From contig JAAGOF010000064.1 in the NCBI GenBank assembly GCA_010645155.1, positions 912,278-976,277 on the forward strand: a stretch of DNA of 64,000 bases, read 5' to 3'. Below the pieces are notes generated by a model. The model was not told the origin of the DNA and searched no databases. It was given only the letters and a program-made list of their open reading frames with translations. The position numbers were made by a program, and so were the translations under genes. This document shows positions 24,201 to 33,188 of the stretch, piece by piece. Within the stretch, counting starts at the first letter, position 1. Each line of letters starts with the position of its first letter. The stretch is from Tigriopus japonicus. Taxonomy: Eukaryota; Arthropoda; Copepoda; Harpacticoida; Harpacticidae.

Positions 24201-27200
24201 AGTGTTGGCGTGGCAATTTATCAGGTTGAATGCACCTGTCCACTAACCGGTACTCGAGCAAAAATGAGCTCTACGTAGCTTCTAGCAAGCTCTGTTGTAT
24301 TGTTACAGATGAGATCGAAATGAACAACAACGACATCGACAATCTGAACGGCAAGCCAACAATGCGGTGCCTCAAAATCAGCTCCAAAGGCTGAACATGA
24401 ACCTCACGATCTTTTGACCAAACCTTCCTGAACTTTCCATGTCCTTTCTTGTTTTCTCTGTTGACTTGAACATCCAAGTGTCAAAAAGACTCTTGGCATG
24501 CAGCTGATTTTTACCTTCTGATGTGACTCCAATCAAATTGCCCGACTTTTGACCTGATCCCCTCGTCCCCATTTTCAGCACCACTGATCCCTCCACCACC
24601 TCATCCTATACCACCTCCTCTCCCCTCTCTGATGAGTCCACCCCCGCTGAAACCACGCCCACTCTCGACGATAATGACGACGACGACAACAGTAACGATG
24701 ATGATGAAGATTCAAGTTCTACCAGTACTCTGTCCCCTAGCCTAGCAGCCTCGGAGGTCGACGAGGATGAGGACGAAATCGATAGCGAGGAGGAAGAAAA
24801 CTCCACCACAGGTAATGAGGATGAAAATGCCTCGAGCCATACATCACACACCCACACAACATCCAAAACACACCCACAGCTTCTGAGGCGTGGCCGGAAA
24901 CACCGGCAACGAGTCACTGTTGTCAAAAAAGTTAGAAAGTCCGACGTGAGGCGAGGTGAGCAGCAAGCCAAAAAGCACCTGTACTAGTAGCAAAAAAGCA
25001 AGAAAAAGAAAGGGAGACTCTCTCTTAAAATAACAAACCCACCAACTAAAACAAAATACAAGCACACAAACATACTCATCCAACCAATGATTAACAATCT
25101 TCTTAGTCTATCTGCACGATCTACTCTACCTTTGAAATTCGTTATGGGTCGATTCAAGATTTTTTGAAGCATAGCAATCATCGTTCACCATCCCTTTCCT
25201 TCTTAAATGGTGTCTGCTTCTTCCGTGTTTACACGTTATTGACTATTAAAATTGTGGAATGAACTTTGTTTCAAAGCGTTAAGGTCTCAATGCAAAGTGT
25301 TGAGTCCTTTATTAAACAATCGCAACTACCTAAGATTAAAAGTAAGTGATTTGGATTGTAGGGACAAGAAGGTTCTTTCTACTTCACACGCAAACCCTAC
25401 GATTCGACTTCCTTTTCCAAGAATTTTCGGTTCTTCTTGAAGCCAATTCTTAAAGTTTCGTTTCATCTCCAATTTTAATATCATTTTTTTCCAAGCTCAC
25501 CCAACCACAACTGAGGCTCCGATTTTGGAGGACGAAGAAGCTTTGGAGGATCTTCAATCTTTGGTGGATCTCATCTTGGATGAAGAAGTGGATGCTAAAG
25601 ATCAAGGCTTTAAAGTATTCCTCCGATTAGCCTCCAATCCTGAATATCTTGTGAAGGGCTATGATTTTGAGAATTTGAACAAGTAAGTTGAACAAACAGC
25701 AGCAGAGGCCAATGATAATGGTTTTCAATTCAATGCTCTTGAACATTTAGATTCGTTGATTTTTACACCCTCCCCTCTCACAACTTGACCTTAGCTAACA
25801 ACGCTACTTACCATCACAGTCGTCTCATGGGAGTGTCTGATATTGCCAATGCCGTGAGTGAAATTTTACCACGCGATTTCGAAGGGTGCTAATATTAATT
25901 TGCTTTAACCTATTCTTGTAGGACTCTCTTTTGGACGTAATTATAAGTCTTGGAGCCACAGATTCAAAGATCATCTTGTCAGGATCGGCTTTCGGCAACT
26001 CATTCAAGTTGTTGGATGCTGAGAAGAACATGCCTGGCTCTTCAGTGGCTGAAATTCCAGTGGCTTTGACCTATGAACAGGTAATCAAGCTATCCTCATA
26101 TTTGATGTATGCCATTTTTGATGGGATTTTGAAAACTTTCGTTTTGTTTTAGGTGTGCAAGACATTGAAAACCGGAAATTGGACTGTGGAACGCGAGGAA
26201 GACCGCACGGGTCCTTATGCCTATGATGCTAAACATTGGATTGCTTTTGATGATGCCAGCAGTTTGAAGATCAAGGTACGCTTCACTTGGTCCAAAAATG
26301 ATCTTGATTTGCTTTTAAATTCCATCTCATTGCCATTTCTTTGCCTATTTAGACGAAATACGCTTTGCTGAGAAATCTGGCTGGAGTTGCTTTGTTTACC
26401 ATTGATGCCGATGATGTTGATAACATGTGCGGAAAAGGCGAATTCTCCCTGGTTAAATCCATTTTCAAAACTATGTCAGAGTTGGACCGAAGACCTCGTC
26501 AGCTGATAGTCCATAGTTTGGAAGAAGATCTGTATGCCGATGCTCAAAGTTTCGTGCCAGTTTCCACTTCGGGTGTGAACGTGTCTCCATTCAGAATCGT
26601 TCGAGTGGTTGATCGAGAGGGACAAATCACAAGTATTCGACAAAACTCCGAGACCATTCTGGAGTGCACTCGACAAGGTTACTATAGGCATCCTGAAGAT
26701 TGCTCAAGGTGAGTAAGACTACTTTTGCTTGTTTCTTTAAAGTTATCAACAAATAAATCCTCTTTGTTCCAGGTTCTATCGTTGTGTCAAGTTTAACCAA
26801 TACGAAAACGACTATACCATCTTTGAATATGGGTGTCCCAATGGTCTCGTGTTTGACGACCGTTGGGAGGTGTGCGTTTGGCCTTCTCAAGCTACTCCTT
26901 GCGATGGATCTTCCGAGATCTTTCCTGTGCCCACACGAGAGTACTCGTGTCCTGCTGAGGGATACTTTGTCGATCCCGAAAATTGCCGATGGTTCTTCGC
27001 TTGTTTGGATCACAAGGGAGATGGTACATTCACCCACTATGAATTCAGATGCCCGTTCTCGTTGGCCTTTGACGAGGAGTTGCTGATCTGTAATTGGCCT
27101 TGGTTAGTGCCTGCTTGTGGAGGAACTCGCTCTGGAAATCAGCGAGTTGTTCCAAACAGGTTGCCCTCCAGACAACAAAAGTCCTTTGGACGTGCCGGTG

Positions 27201-30200
27201 GTCGAGGAAAGCAGCCAGGGGGTATTGGAACCCGTGGACCTGCCCGACCTACATTTGGTGGCAGCAGTGGTGCCTATGAGTCAAGTTCTCCTGCCCGACA
27301 ACCTGTCAACACTAACCGTTACCGTCAACGACAAAGGCCAACCACAGATGACTATAATCCTACCCCCTATACCACACCCAGACCTGTTTACCAATCTTCC
27401 ACCAGACGACCAGCTTATCAATCAACCACTCAACGACAGCCTTATCCATCCCCGTCACAAGGACCAGCCTATGGATCCTCCGGATCTGTCTATGGTGATA
27501 TTGCTTCTGACTCTTGCGACGATTGCGAATCTCAAGTCCTGAGTATCCGAGGAAACGGCCACGTTAGTGGTGGGATTATTGAAACTGCCTATGGATCTCG
27601 AAACCAAGGCCAAGAAGAACGCAGACCTAAAGATTATAACAATAACCCCTCTACCACTCCCAGTTACGATTACAATAGCCCTTCTACTACTGCCAGCTAC
27701 AATTACAACCCATCTCCTTCCGTTGGATATGACAATTACAATCCTTCATCGACGGCTGGGTATGACAACTACGACGGACCTTCTTCTACCGCTAGTTACG
27801 GCTCACCTTCTAGTGCTGGATATGGTTCTCCATCTACCACACCAAGTTACGGTTCTCCATCCTCTACCACCGACTATGGATACAACCCCTCAACTACAGC
27901 TAGTTATGGCTCGCCATCTACTACTGCCGCCTATGGATCTCCGTCTTCTCCTGCAAATTATGGTTCGCCGTCTACCACACCCTCTTATGGTTCCCCATCA
28001 TCTACATCCGATTATGGTTACAACCCCTCAACCACGGCTAGCCCTAATTATCAACCATCTTCCACGGCTGGCTACAGCTATCCAACTCCCAAAAATCCCT
28101 TGGAAATTCCCGAGAGACGTCCCAATGGTGGCATTGCCATTTCTAATCCTGGCGAGGCTGGCTTAAGGCCTGGCAGCTTTGGACCCTCCACAACTAATTA
28201 TCCGTCCCCTCAACCTACTTCTCCAAACACAACTCCTTATTCGCCCTCTTCCTATGCACCCACAACCCCATCACCGACCTACCGTCCTACAACCTCGGCT
28301 TATCCTTCAACCACAAGTGCTTATCAACAGCCGACCTATCAATCTTCTCAGAGACCATATCAACCAACCCAAAGGCCGGCGTATACTTCAACCACTCAGT
28401 CACCCTCGTACCCATCTACAACTCGGGAACCACAATACCCATCTTCAACTGAGCGTCCACAATATCCTTCTACAACCAGAAAGCCTTACGAATCTGAACC
28501 AAGCTACAATTCTTATAGGGAACCTGAACAGGAATATGAAAGGCCGGGATATCAATCAGAGCCCAACTACCGACCTCAGCCTAGCCTGGAGCAAACTGGT
28601 GACGATAATGGTTACACGTACCCGGTTCCAGAAAACCCATTAGAGCTCCCTGAAAAACGCCCAGCTTACCAGTCAACCACGAATCGGCCTTATGTTCCTA
28701 CAACTCCCGAACCGGCCTATCCTTCAACTACTCGTCGCCCATCATACCAACAACCCCAATATCAACCAGAGCCTGCTCAACCAAACTACCCAGAGCCTGA
28801 CTATCAACCCACTCCTCCACAACCTAGCTACCCACAACCTGATTACGAGGCCTCAAGGAACCCTCAATATCAACCAACAACACCTCGACCGACGTATCCT
28901 TCAACAACTCGACAACCTCAATATCAGCCTTCTTCTGGCAGGCCGTCATATCCATCTCCAACTCCTAGGCCCCAATATCAACCCACCACGAGACAACCAT
29001 CCTACCAATCAACAACCAGAGTGCCCCAATATCAAACTACCACCAAACAACCATCTTACCCATCAACAACGCAACGATCCCAATACGAAACTTCTCCAAG
29101 ACAGCCATCATATCAATCAACTACTCGGCAACCCCAATACGAATCCCCCTCAACCCCTCCTCGACCTTCTTTCCCATCTAGCACACCTGAATACCAGACC
29201 AGCGATGAGTCAGGTTACACCTACCCTGTACCATCGAATCCTTTGGAGTTACCTGAAAGGAAACCCAAAAATGGGCCTGGTTTTGGTAATACCAACAATG
29301 GATCATTCAGACCACCTCAAGTTCAATATGGTGGATTCAAACCTCCTTATGTGCCAGATCTTCCATCTCAACGTCCTAACTATCAAGAGCCCGAGTATCA
29401 ACATGATGTTACTCCTGGAAAGATTGAATATGGTTTCAGACCCTCGTACAATAAGGACATTCCCCCTGTTCGTCAGCCATATTATGAAGAGGGTGGAATT
29501 GCTCCACCTCAACAAGAAGATCGAAGACCAAAATATCAACAAGACTCTCAATACCGCCCGGATTTCTCAGATCAAGATAAATCCTACTTCTCTTCTGTCA
29601 CTACCGCAGTTTACGACTACATCAGCACCACTGTTGCTCCTTATGTCCCAGGATTTGGCTCACCTTCTTCCTCCCAATCCCAATCACGACCAGGAAACTA
29701 TAACAACATTCCTCAGGTTGCCTCTGTTATTCCCAGTGGGTTCACCTCTGCCACACTATCAAATGGACCTCACTCAATTCCCGATGACTTCGATCAAAAA
29801 CGTCCTAGACCCAACCAAGGATCAAGTTTCCACACTGTTTTTGGCGGTTCACAATCTAGTAATAACGGACCTGTCAATCCTAATAGAAATTCTTTTACCC
29901 AGCAACGCCTAACACCTCAACCCACCAGAGATGAGTACCGAGGACCACCACCAAGCAATGGCAACAGCCAATGGGGTGCTTTTGGCAATGATAATGGTAA
30001 CACAAGTCCAAAGGCCGATATTGGTTATCAGCCACGCCCACAGTCTAACCCCAACACTTCACTTGGTAGTGGTTCATTTCATAACCATGGAAATCAATAT
30101 GCTGAAAAAGAAAGACCAAACTCCTACAGACAAAGTGCAGGCCAAACCAACCAGAACCGTAACACCGCACCAAACGCCAATAGCGGCAACCATGATCGCC

Positions 30201-30868
30201 CTGCACCTAATGCAGAAAGTGGGAATGGAGGTTACAATGGCCGTCCTGCCCCTGTTGGTGGTGCTGGAAATGATGGCTACAATGGTCGTCCTGGCCCTGC
30301 TAATGGCTATGGAAATGGAGGCAACAATGGCCGCCCTGGTCCTGTTGGTGGTGCTGAAAATGGTGGTTACAATGGTCGCCCTAGTCCAAATGGTGGCAGC
30401 GGAAATGGTGGTTACAATGGCAGACCTGGACCTAATGGAAACGGCGGGTACAATGGAAGACCTGGGTCAAACGGAAGTGGTGGTTATAACGGCAGGCCAG
30501 GGCCCAATGGACAACGTGGGGGCCGCCAAGGCGCTGACTTTCCTCAAAACGGTGTTACATCAATCACACGGCCTGTTCAAAAGCAACCCGCTGTCCTCAG
30601 TAAATTTGCTGGAACAAGTTGGGACAAGTTTGGTCCGGGTGGTTACAGGCGATTCAATGATACGATCGGACCTGAAGTATGTGAGCGACCTGGCCTTTTC
30701 AGACATCCGTCGGACTGTGACAAATTCTATGAGTGCTATTGGGACAAGTGGGTCGAAAGATATACAGTTCATGTTTTCCCTTGTCCCGTGGTCTTAGGAT
30801 TTGACAGTGGAATTACTGCTTGCAACTGGCCATTTGATGGCCCCCAAGGATGCTCAGCCAACAAGTAA
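6197..30868 (+). CDS. Secreted GH18 chitinase-like protein with three CBM14 domains and a mucin-like region (11 coding exons)
   Basis: Coding exons: 6197-6278, 10710-10865, 21741-21994, 23463-23572, 24579-24811 (alternative end 24955), 25496-25682, 25751-25853, 25922-26080, 26153-26275, 26353-26708, 26773-30868. All introns are GT-AG and all phases match, giving 1,952 residues (2,000 with the longer exon 5). Residues 1-26 form a signal peptide; about 38-500 is a GH18 barrel; CBM14 domains lie at 574-631, 645-703 and 1891-1948, each with six cysteines; 704-1890 is low-complexity and mucin-like. GH18 enzymes cleave chitin through a DGxDxDxE motif. Here it reads NGVEIDWE (138-145): the catalytic Glu145 is kept, but two Asp positions are Asn and Glu. 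The later MxYD-type motif is PSHN (349-352), and the barrel-floor Trp is Phe484. I infer a chitin-binding, weakly active or inactive extracellular protein of cuticle or gut lining. The gene identity within the chitinase groups is not resolved. Confidence 0.88.
6631..6710. repeat. TTC/TCC-rich microsatellite
   Basis: An imperfect pyrimidine trinucleotide run moving from TTC to CTC units. It generates spurious poly-Lys/Arg and poly-Glu frames on the minus strand and a poly-Phe/Leu frame on the plus strand; none is a gene. Confidence 0.9.
6807..6842. repeat. (ATC)n microsatellite
   Basis: About twelve ATC units with one interruption (tcg), about 100 bp from the TTC/TCC tract. Confidence 0.9.
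7511..7555. repeat. Perfect 13-bp inverted repeat (hairpin)
   Basis: GAGTATACAAATA at 7511-7523 is the exact reverse complement of 7543-7555, with a 19-base loop. It could be a remnant of a small inverted-repeat transposon or a chance AT-rich hairpin within intron 1. Confidence 0.6.
10710..10865 (+). CDS. Coding exon 2: start of the GH18 barrel
   Basis: Joins exon 1 in phase 1 to give AQGDCPSSLG, residues 28-80. It contains VVCYFEG (41-47), matching strand 1 of GH18 proteins, and CTHVIYTNIG (59-68), matching the conserved CTHxIYxFxG strand 2. The stretch between the two strands is short compared with typical chitinases, and the usual Trp after strand 1 is missing. It ends in phase 1 at gtaagc. 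Confidence 0.85.
10866..21740 (+). other. Intron 2 of the chitinase-like gene (10.9 kb)
   Basis: Donor gtaagc, acceptor tgctttgcag. Apart from the foldback element at 14366-15322 I see no gene. The exons on both sides join in phase and cover adjacent GH18 strands, so no missing exon is needed here. A TATA-like box at 13528 has no coding sequence after it. Confidence 0.75.
14366..15322. mobile_element. Foldback DNA transposon (non-autonomous, about 957 bp)
   Basis: Arms of about 280-305 bp (14366-14671 and 15044-15322) are imperfect inverted copies and start with CAC(G/C)GTGTTCCGAATG. A possible 4-bp target duplication TCTT flanks both ends (14362-14365, 15323-15326). A CAC start with a 4-bp duplication would suit the Chapaev branch of the CMC superfamily, but no transposase is present and this assignment is weak. 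The unique centre is AT-rich. Confidence 0.75.
21741..21994 (+). CDS. Coding exon 3: GH18 strands 3-4 with the catalytic motif
   Basis: Residues 80-164. It contains LSLILSLGGS (95-104), the conserved SxGG strand 3, and INGVEIDWEWP (137-147), the strand-4 catalytic motif. The family pattern is DGxDxDxE. Here Asp143 and Glu145 remain while the first Asp is Asn138 and the second is Glu141. The exon ends in phase 0 at gtgagt, directly after the helix KDKLVQYAK. Confidence 0.9.
22070..22965. mobile_element. hAT-like MITE (outer element)
   Basis: Perfect 10-bp terminal inverted repeats CAGACCTGTG / CACAGGTCTG. The flanking 8-mers are gcaaacac (22062-22069) and gcaaccac (22966-22973), a 7/8 match fitting the 8-bp target duplication of hAT transposons. 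The subterminal regions are rich in short TAATTAC-like motifs. No transposase frame. It is interrupted by the element at 22233-22482. Confidence 0.8.
22233..22482. mobile_element. hAT-like MITE (inner, nested element)
   Basis: Terminal repeats CAGAGGTCGGCAACC and its near reverse complement GGTTGACGACCTCTG (14/15). CAGRGGTNNNCAACC ends are typical of hAT transposons. The interior is full of GTGGGCCC-type motifs. No clean 8-bp duplication is left. It lies inside the element at 22070-22965 and so inserted later. Confidence 0.75.
23463..23572 (+). CDS. Coding exon 4: start of the barrel insert with a furin-like site
   Basis: A small exon found by phase and splice signals: acceptor tttttcag, donor gtaaca, phase 0 in and phase 2 out, the only combination seen that joins exon 3 to exon 5 without a stop. 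It encodes QLKIAVENEVVV, continuing the helix after strand 4, then TPRSLRSRRAAEEEASTTT. RSRR is a furin-type R-x-R-R site. Residues 165-200. Confidence 0.75.
23573..24578 (+). other. Intron 4 (1.0 kb)
   Basis: Donor gtaaca, acceptor attttcag. No gene or clear repeat seen. Confidence 0.65.
24579..24811 (+). CDS. Coding exon 5 (short form): acidic Ser/Thr-rich insert
   Basis: Residues 201-278. The first half is Ser/Thr/Pro-rich (TTDPSTTSSYTTSS), the second a run of Asp, Asn, Glu and Ser (DDNDDDDNSNDDDEDSSS, then EVDEDEDEIDSEEEE). Only the frame entered in phase 2 is open. The donor gtaatg at 24812 leaves phase 1, joining exon 6 as Ala. Such sequence is disordered and likely O-glycosylated or calcium-binding (inference). 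Confidence 0.75.
24812..24955 (+). CDS. Alternative 48-codon extension of exon 5
   Basis: Translation stays open past the first donor for exactly 48 codons to a second good donor (gcgag/gtgagc at 24956), which has the same phase. The extra peptide has a His/Thr-rich start (SSHTSHTHTTSK) and a strongly basic end (RRGRKHRQR, VVKKVRK). If used, it follows the acidic stretch with a basic one and gives a 2,000-residue isoform. It could instead be plain intron. Confidence 0.45.
25496..25682 (+). CDS. Coding exon 6: end of the insert and return to the GH18 fold
   Basis: Residues 279-340. It opens with PTTTEAP and an acidic helix EDEEALEDLQSLVDLI. It then gives FKVFLRLAS, where GH18 proteins have the strand-5 sequence LLTxAVS, and GYDFENLNK, matching the usual YDVxALNK helix before strand 6. 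Donor gtaagt after 25682, phase 2. Confidence 0.8.
25751..25853 (+). CDS. Coding exon 7: GH18 strand 6 with a lost substrate motif
   Basis: Residues 341-375, KFVDFYTLPSHNLT onward. In active GH18 chitinases this strand reads VDFINLMTYD; the Tyr and Asp contact the substrate. Here the aligned positions are His351 and Asn352. Two N-glycosylation sequons follow (NLT, NAT). Phase 0 at gtgagt. Confidence 0.85.
25922..26080 (+). CDS. Coding exon 8: GH18 strand 7 region
   Basis: Residues 376-428. SKIILSGSAFGNSFKLLD corresponds to the KLVLGxPxYGRSFTL strand 7 of chitinases. The usual alpha+beta insertion after this strand is shortened. Both splice sites are phase 0. Confidence 0.85.
26153..26275 (+). 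CDS. Coding exon 9: GH18 after strand 7
   Basis: Residues 429-469. VCKTLKTGNWTVE followed by GPYAYDAKHWIAFDDASSLKIK matches the conserved chitinase segment ending in PYAYxGxxWVGYDDxxSxxxK. Phase 0 at both ends. Confidence 0.88.
26353..26708 (+). CDS. Coding exon 10: GH18 strand 8, linker and start of the first CBM14
   Basis: Residues 470-588. LAGVALFTIDADDVDNMCG is the strand-8 segment; the family has Trp where Phe484 stands. FSLVKSI closes the barrel. A linker leads to Cys574, where the first CBM14 begins (ECTRQGYYRHPEDC). Donor gtgagt, phase 2. Confidence 0.88.
26773..30868 (+). CDS. Coding exon 11: CBM14 pair, mucin-like region and C-terminal CBM14
   Basis: A single 4.1 kb exon, residues 588-1952. 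It finishes CBM14-1 (to Cys631) and holds CBM14-2 (645-703, with the CNWPW end). Next comes a region of about 1,190 residues made of Tyr-Gly-Ser-Pro-Ser-Thr-Thr units (about 27.7-28.1 kb), Tyr-Pro-Ser-Thr-Thr-Arg/Gln-Pro units (28.2-29.2 kb) and NGGYNGRPGP units (30.2-30.5 kb). A GYxYPxPxNPLExPExxP motif occurs three times, starting at residues 1021, 1201 and 1402. The last 62 residues are CBM14-3, with CNWPFDGPQGC near the stop codon TAA. CBM14 domains bind chitin in peritrophic and cuticular proteins. Confidence 0.93.
30220..30514 (+). repeat. Coding tandem repeat encoding NGGYNGRPGP-like units
   Basis: About seven degenerate units of 9-15 codons (residues about 1737-1835), Gly/Asn-rich with periodic Tyr-Asn-Gly-Arg-Pro. 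Unit length shortens toward the 3' end, as expected of slippage or unequal exchange. Confidence 0.75.
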
Positions 30869-31928
30869 TTGTGTTGTTGTTTTTCTCAAAATGTCTTCTT
30901 CCGCCTAGAAACACACCAATTCCACCCTAATGTGAGTCTAAGAGTGCATAGTGTACCTGAATAGTGCTTGATGTATGCTTGTTCCACGAATGACAGTCTG
31001 CATGTCTGTTTTTCCTTGATGAGCTTGATGGAATGCGAGCAGAGTTGAATCCAATCAAAAAAGAGAGCGCAGAACGAAAAAATATGAAAGGGCCTTCCCT
31101 CAAGGGCGGTTGTAACTCTGGAGCGAAACTTGGAATTGCTTCATTGGCATCGATCGACCACTATCTGTGCCATTTATAATAAAAGGAATGATCCACCAAT
31201 CAGCAACCTAACTGATCAACAAATATGTTTCCAACTTCAGCGACACCACATCAACAAAAGATGATTGGCAGGTTTGCTCGTCGGTTTCTACATTCACTGC
31301 AACCCTTTATTTATTATGACCCTTATTTATTGGCATTATTTATTGACCCATATTTTTTGAATTGACTATTCAGTCAAATGACTCGCCAGTTTCAATTGAT
31401 TGTGTAGAGACTGAAATACAAAAATCGAAAAGTTGATCTCTGATGTGTCGCGCACTAGTACAAGTGAAAAGGGATGATGAGAAATGATATTAGTTCGAAT
31501 ACTGTAGTTGTACCATATCTACAAATAGCTGATTATTTGCTATGGTATAAATCAATGGTTTTCAATTTATGACCTTCATAAATCGATCAAACATTCGAAA
31601 TTTTAGAAAATCAAACATTGGAAGAACATACACAAGTATCGCAGAATTACTAGTGCCATTGAGGTGAAAGTGTGAAGATGCTACCCAGATGGTCGATATG
31701 ACTCGTGCAAGATCTCAATTTTATAAGATCTCAATCTTGCTAGATTTTTCTAGAAGGCTAAATAGATTTTTGTTATGCCGACAATTTTCGTCTTGCCTTA
31801 ATCATTGACCACGGAAGAAATCCTTGCCTTAATACATAAGGTGAAACTGTAAAGTTTCTTACGTATTTCTCAGTCATAAGGCAAAGAAGAAAAGTGTCTT
31901 CTTGATGGGTCAAGGATAGATACTAGTA
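30869..31928 (+). other. 3' flank and probable 3' UTR of the chitinase-like gene
   Basis: No coding sequence. A poly(A) signal AATAAA lies at 31178-31183, about 310 bases after the stop. Three exact TTATTTATT nonamers lie further downstream at 31307-31315, 31323-31331 and 31336-31344. They would act as AU-rich decay elements only if a longer 3' UTR is made. Confidence 0.5.
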
Positions 31929-32633
31929 CCCCCAGGTGGGGCGAAAAGTAACCTCCTTGACCGACAAAATGCAATGCTACTACAAAATATGCTTATAGTG
32001 CCTTGTAGTCTGTTCATATTTAGGCATACGTTTCAAATTTCAATAGATTATTGTACTCATTTTGTTTTGACAACTTATTGATGTTGACGTGTTTCGCATC
32101 ACGTCGAAAATGGACCAACACGATTTTCGTTTTGTCTTAAAACAATATTTTTTACTAAGCAAAATGGCGAAGGAAGCAAAAGAAAAGTTAAATAAATGTA
32201 ATGAGATAAATGCTCCGTCAGATCATTCCATTAAATATTAGTTTTGCCACTTTTGTGGTCTCCAAAACTTCACTAGCGATCAAAGACGTTGTCGAAGGCC
32301 CTCCGAAACAATTACTGATGAAAATGACAAAAAGTTCAGTATAGTCGTGATGTTAGCTACCAGCTCACGCACCTTCACTTTCCGGTCAGCCAACCACATT
32401 TCATGAACTTTTTTGACGTTTTCATCCGTTAAATCATCAGATTCATTCGTAATATGTTGCCAAACACATCCACATCAAAGAGGTGTCAAAGCAATATGAA
32501 GGGCAATAATTCATTGAAACTTGAAATGAATGCCTACAGTAAATATAAATGAACTACAAGGCACTGTAAGCATATTTTGCAGTAGCATTGCATTTTGCCG
32601 GTCCAGGAGGTTACTTTTCACCCCATCTAGTGC
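31929..32633. mobile_element. Mariner-derived inverted-repeat element (705 bp, TA-flanked)
   Basis: Flanked by TA at 31927-31928 and 32634-32635. About 75-bp terminal inverted repeats contain GGGGYGAAAAGTAACCTCC, like mariner ends. Degenerate transposase pieces are readable. On the minus strand near 32443-32358 is LTDENVKKVHEM followed by WLADRKVKVRELVANI. On the plus strand near 32290-32335 is RRPSETITDENDKK. TDEN plus RKVKxRELV is the N-terminal DNA-binding part of mariner transposases. The two pieces face each other, so the inside is an inverted duplication. It is dead. Confidence 0.8.
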
Positions 32634-33188
32634 TACAAATAATAATAACTAGAGACTTATTATCAGAGACTTTTTCTTCCTTTGCTCTCATGTCAAAATT
32701 GCACCTTCTGCAAACGAGTCCTGAGGAAAGTTTCCTTCCTTTTTTTCTCGGATGGGACCTAGAATAGCGTTAGTTAAAAATTCTTTTATCAAGCTTCTTG
32801 TATTAATTCTTCTTGTAAAAATTAATGAGATTTGATGTCTATAGAGTCCTTTAAGCGCAACCAATGAAATGGAAAACACGTGCAACCGTTGAGCTTTAAT
32901 ACGCAATTTTTTTGTTCTTACGTGTCCAATATACGTTGAGAAGTTCGAAAATATGTCAAACGTTTGTGTCAGGGTGCAATATTTGGAGCTGTATTACTAA
33001 GGTGACCTCCCAGTCTTATGTACTGTGACCTCCCAGTCAGCTGCTCGTTAAAGGACCCACTAAAAATGATATTTCACTCACTATCACGGTTTTATTTCTG
33101 TATTTGTTTCCCGAGTAATCGTCTTCCCAAAACGTTCTTAGAAAAATTGTACTCACCCCAAAAACCGGGTTTTTCCCTCACTCTCGTT

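Noticed and set aside
24606..24971. 121-codon Ser-rich frame antisense to exon 5
   Set aside because: Mirror of the acidic GAT/GAG/TCT codons of exon 5; the sense strand has matching splice signals and phase.
28692..29912. 406-codon frame overlapping the mucin exon
   Set aside because: Frame-shifted shadow of the Pro/Thr/Tyr/Gln-rich coding exon, which is bounded by CBM14 domains in the main frame.
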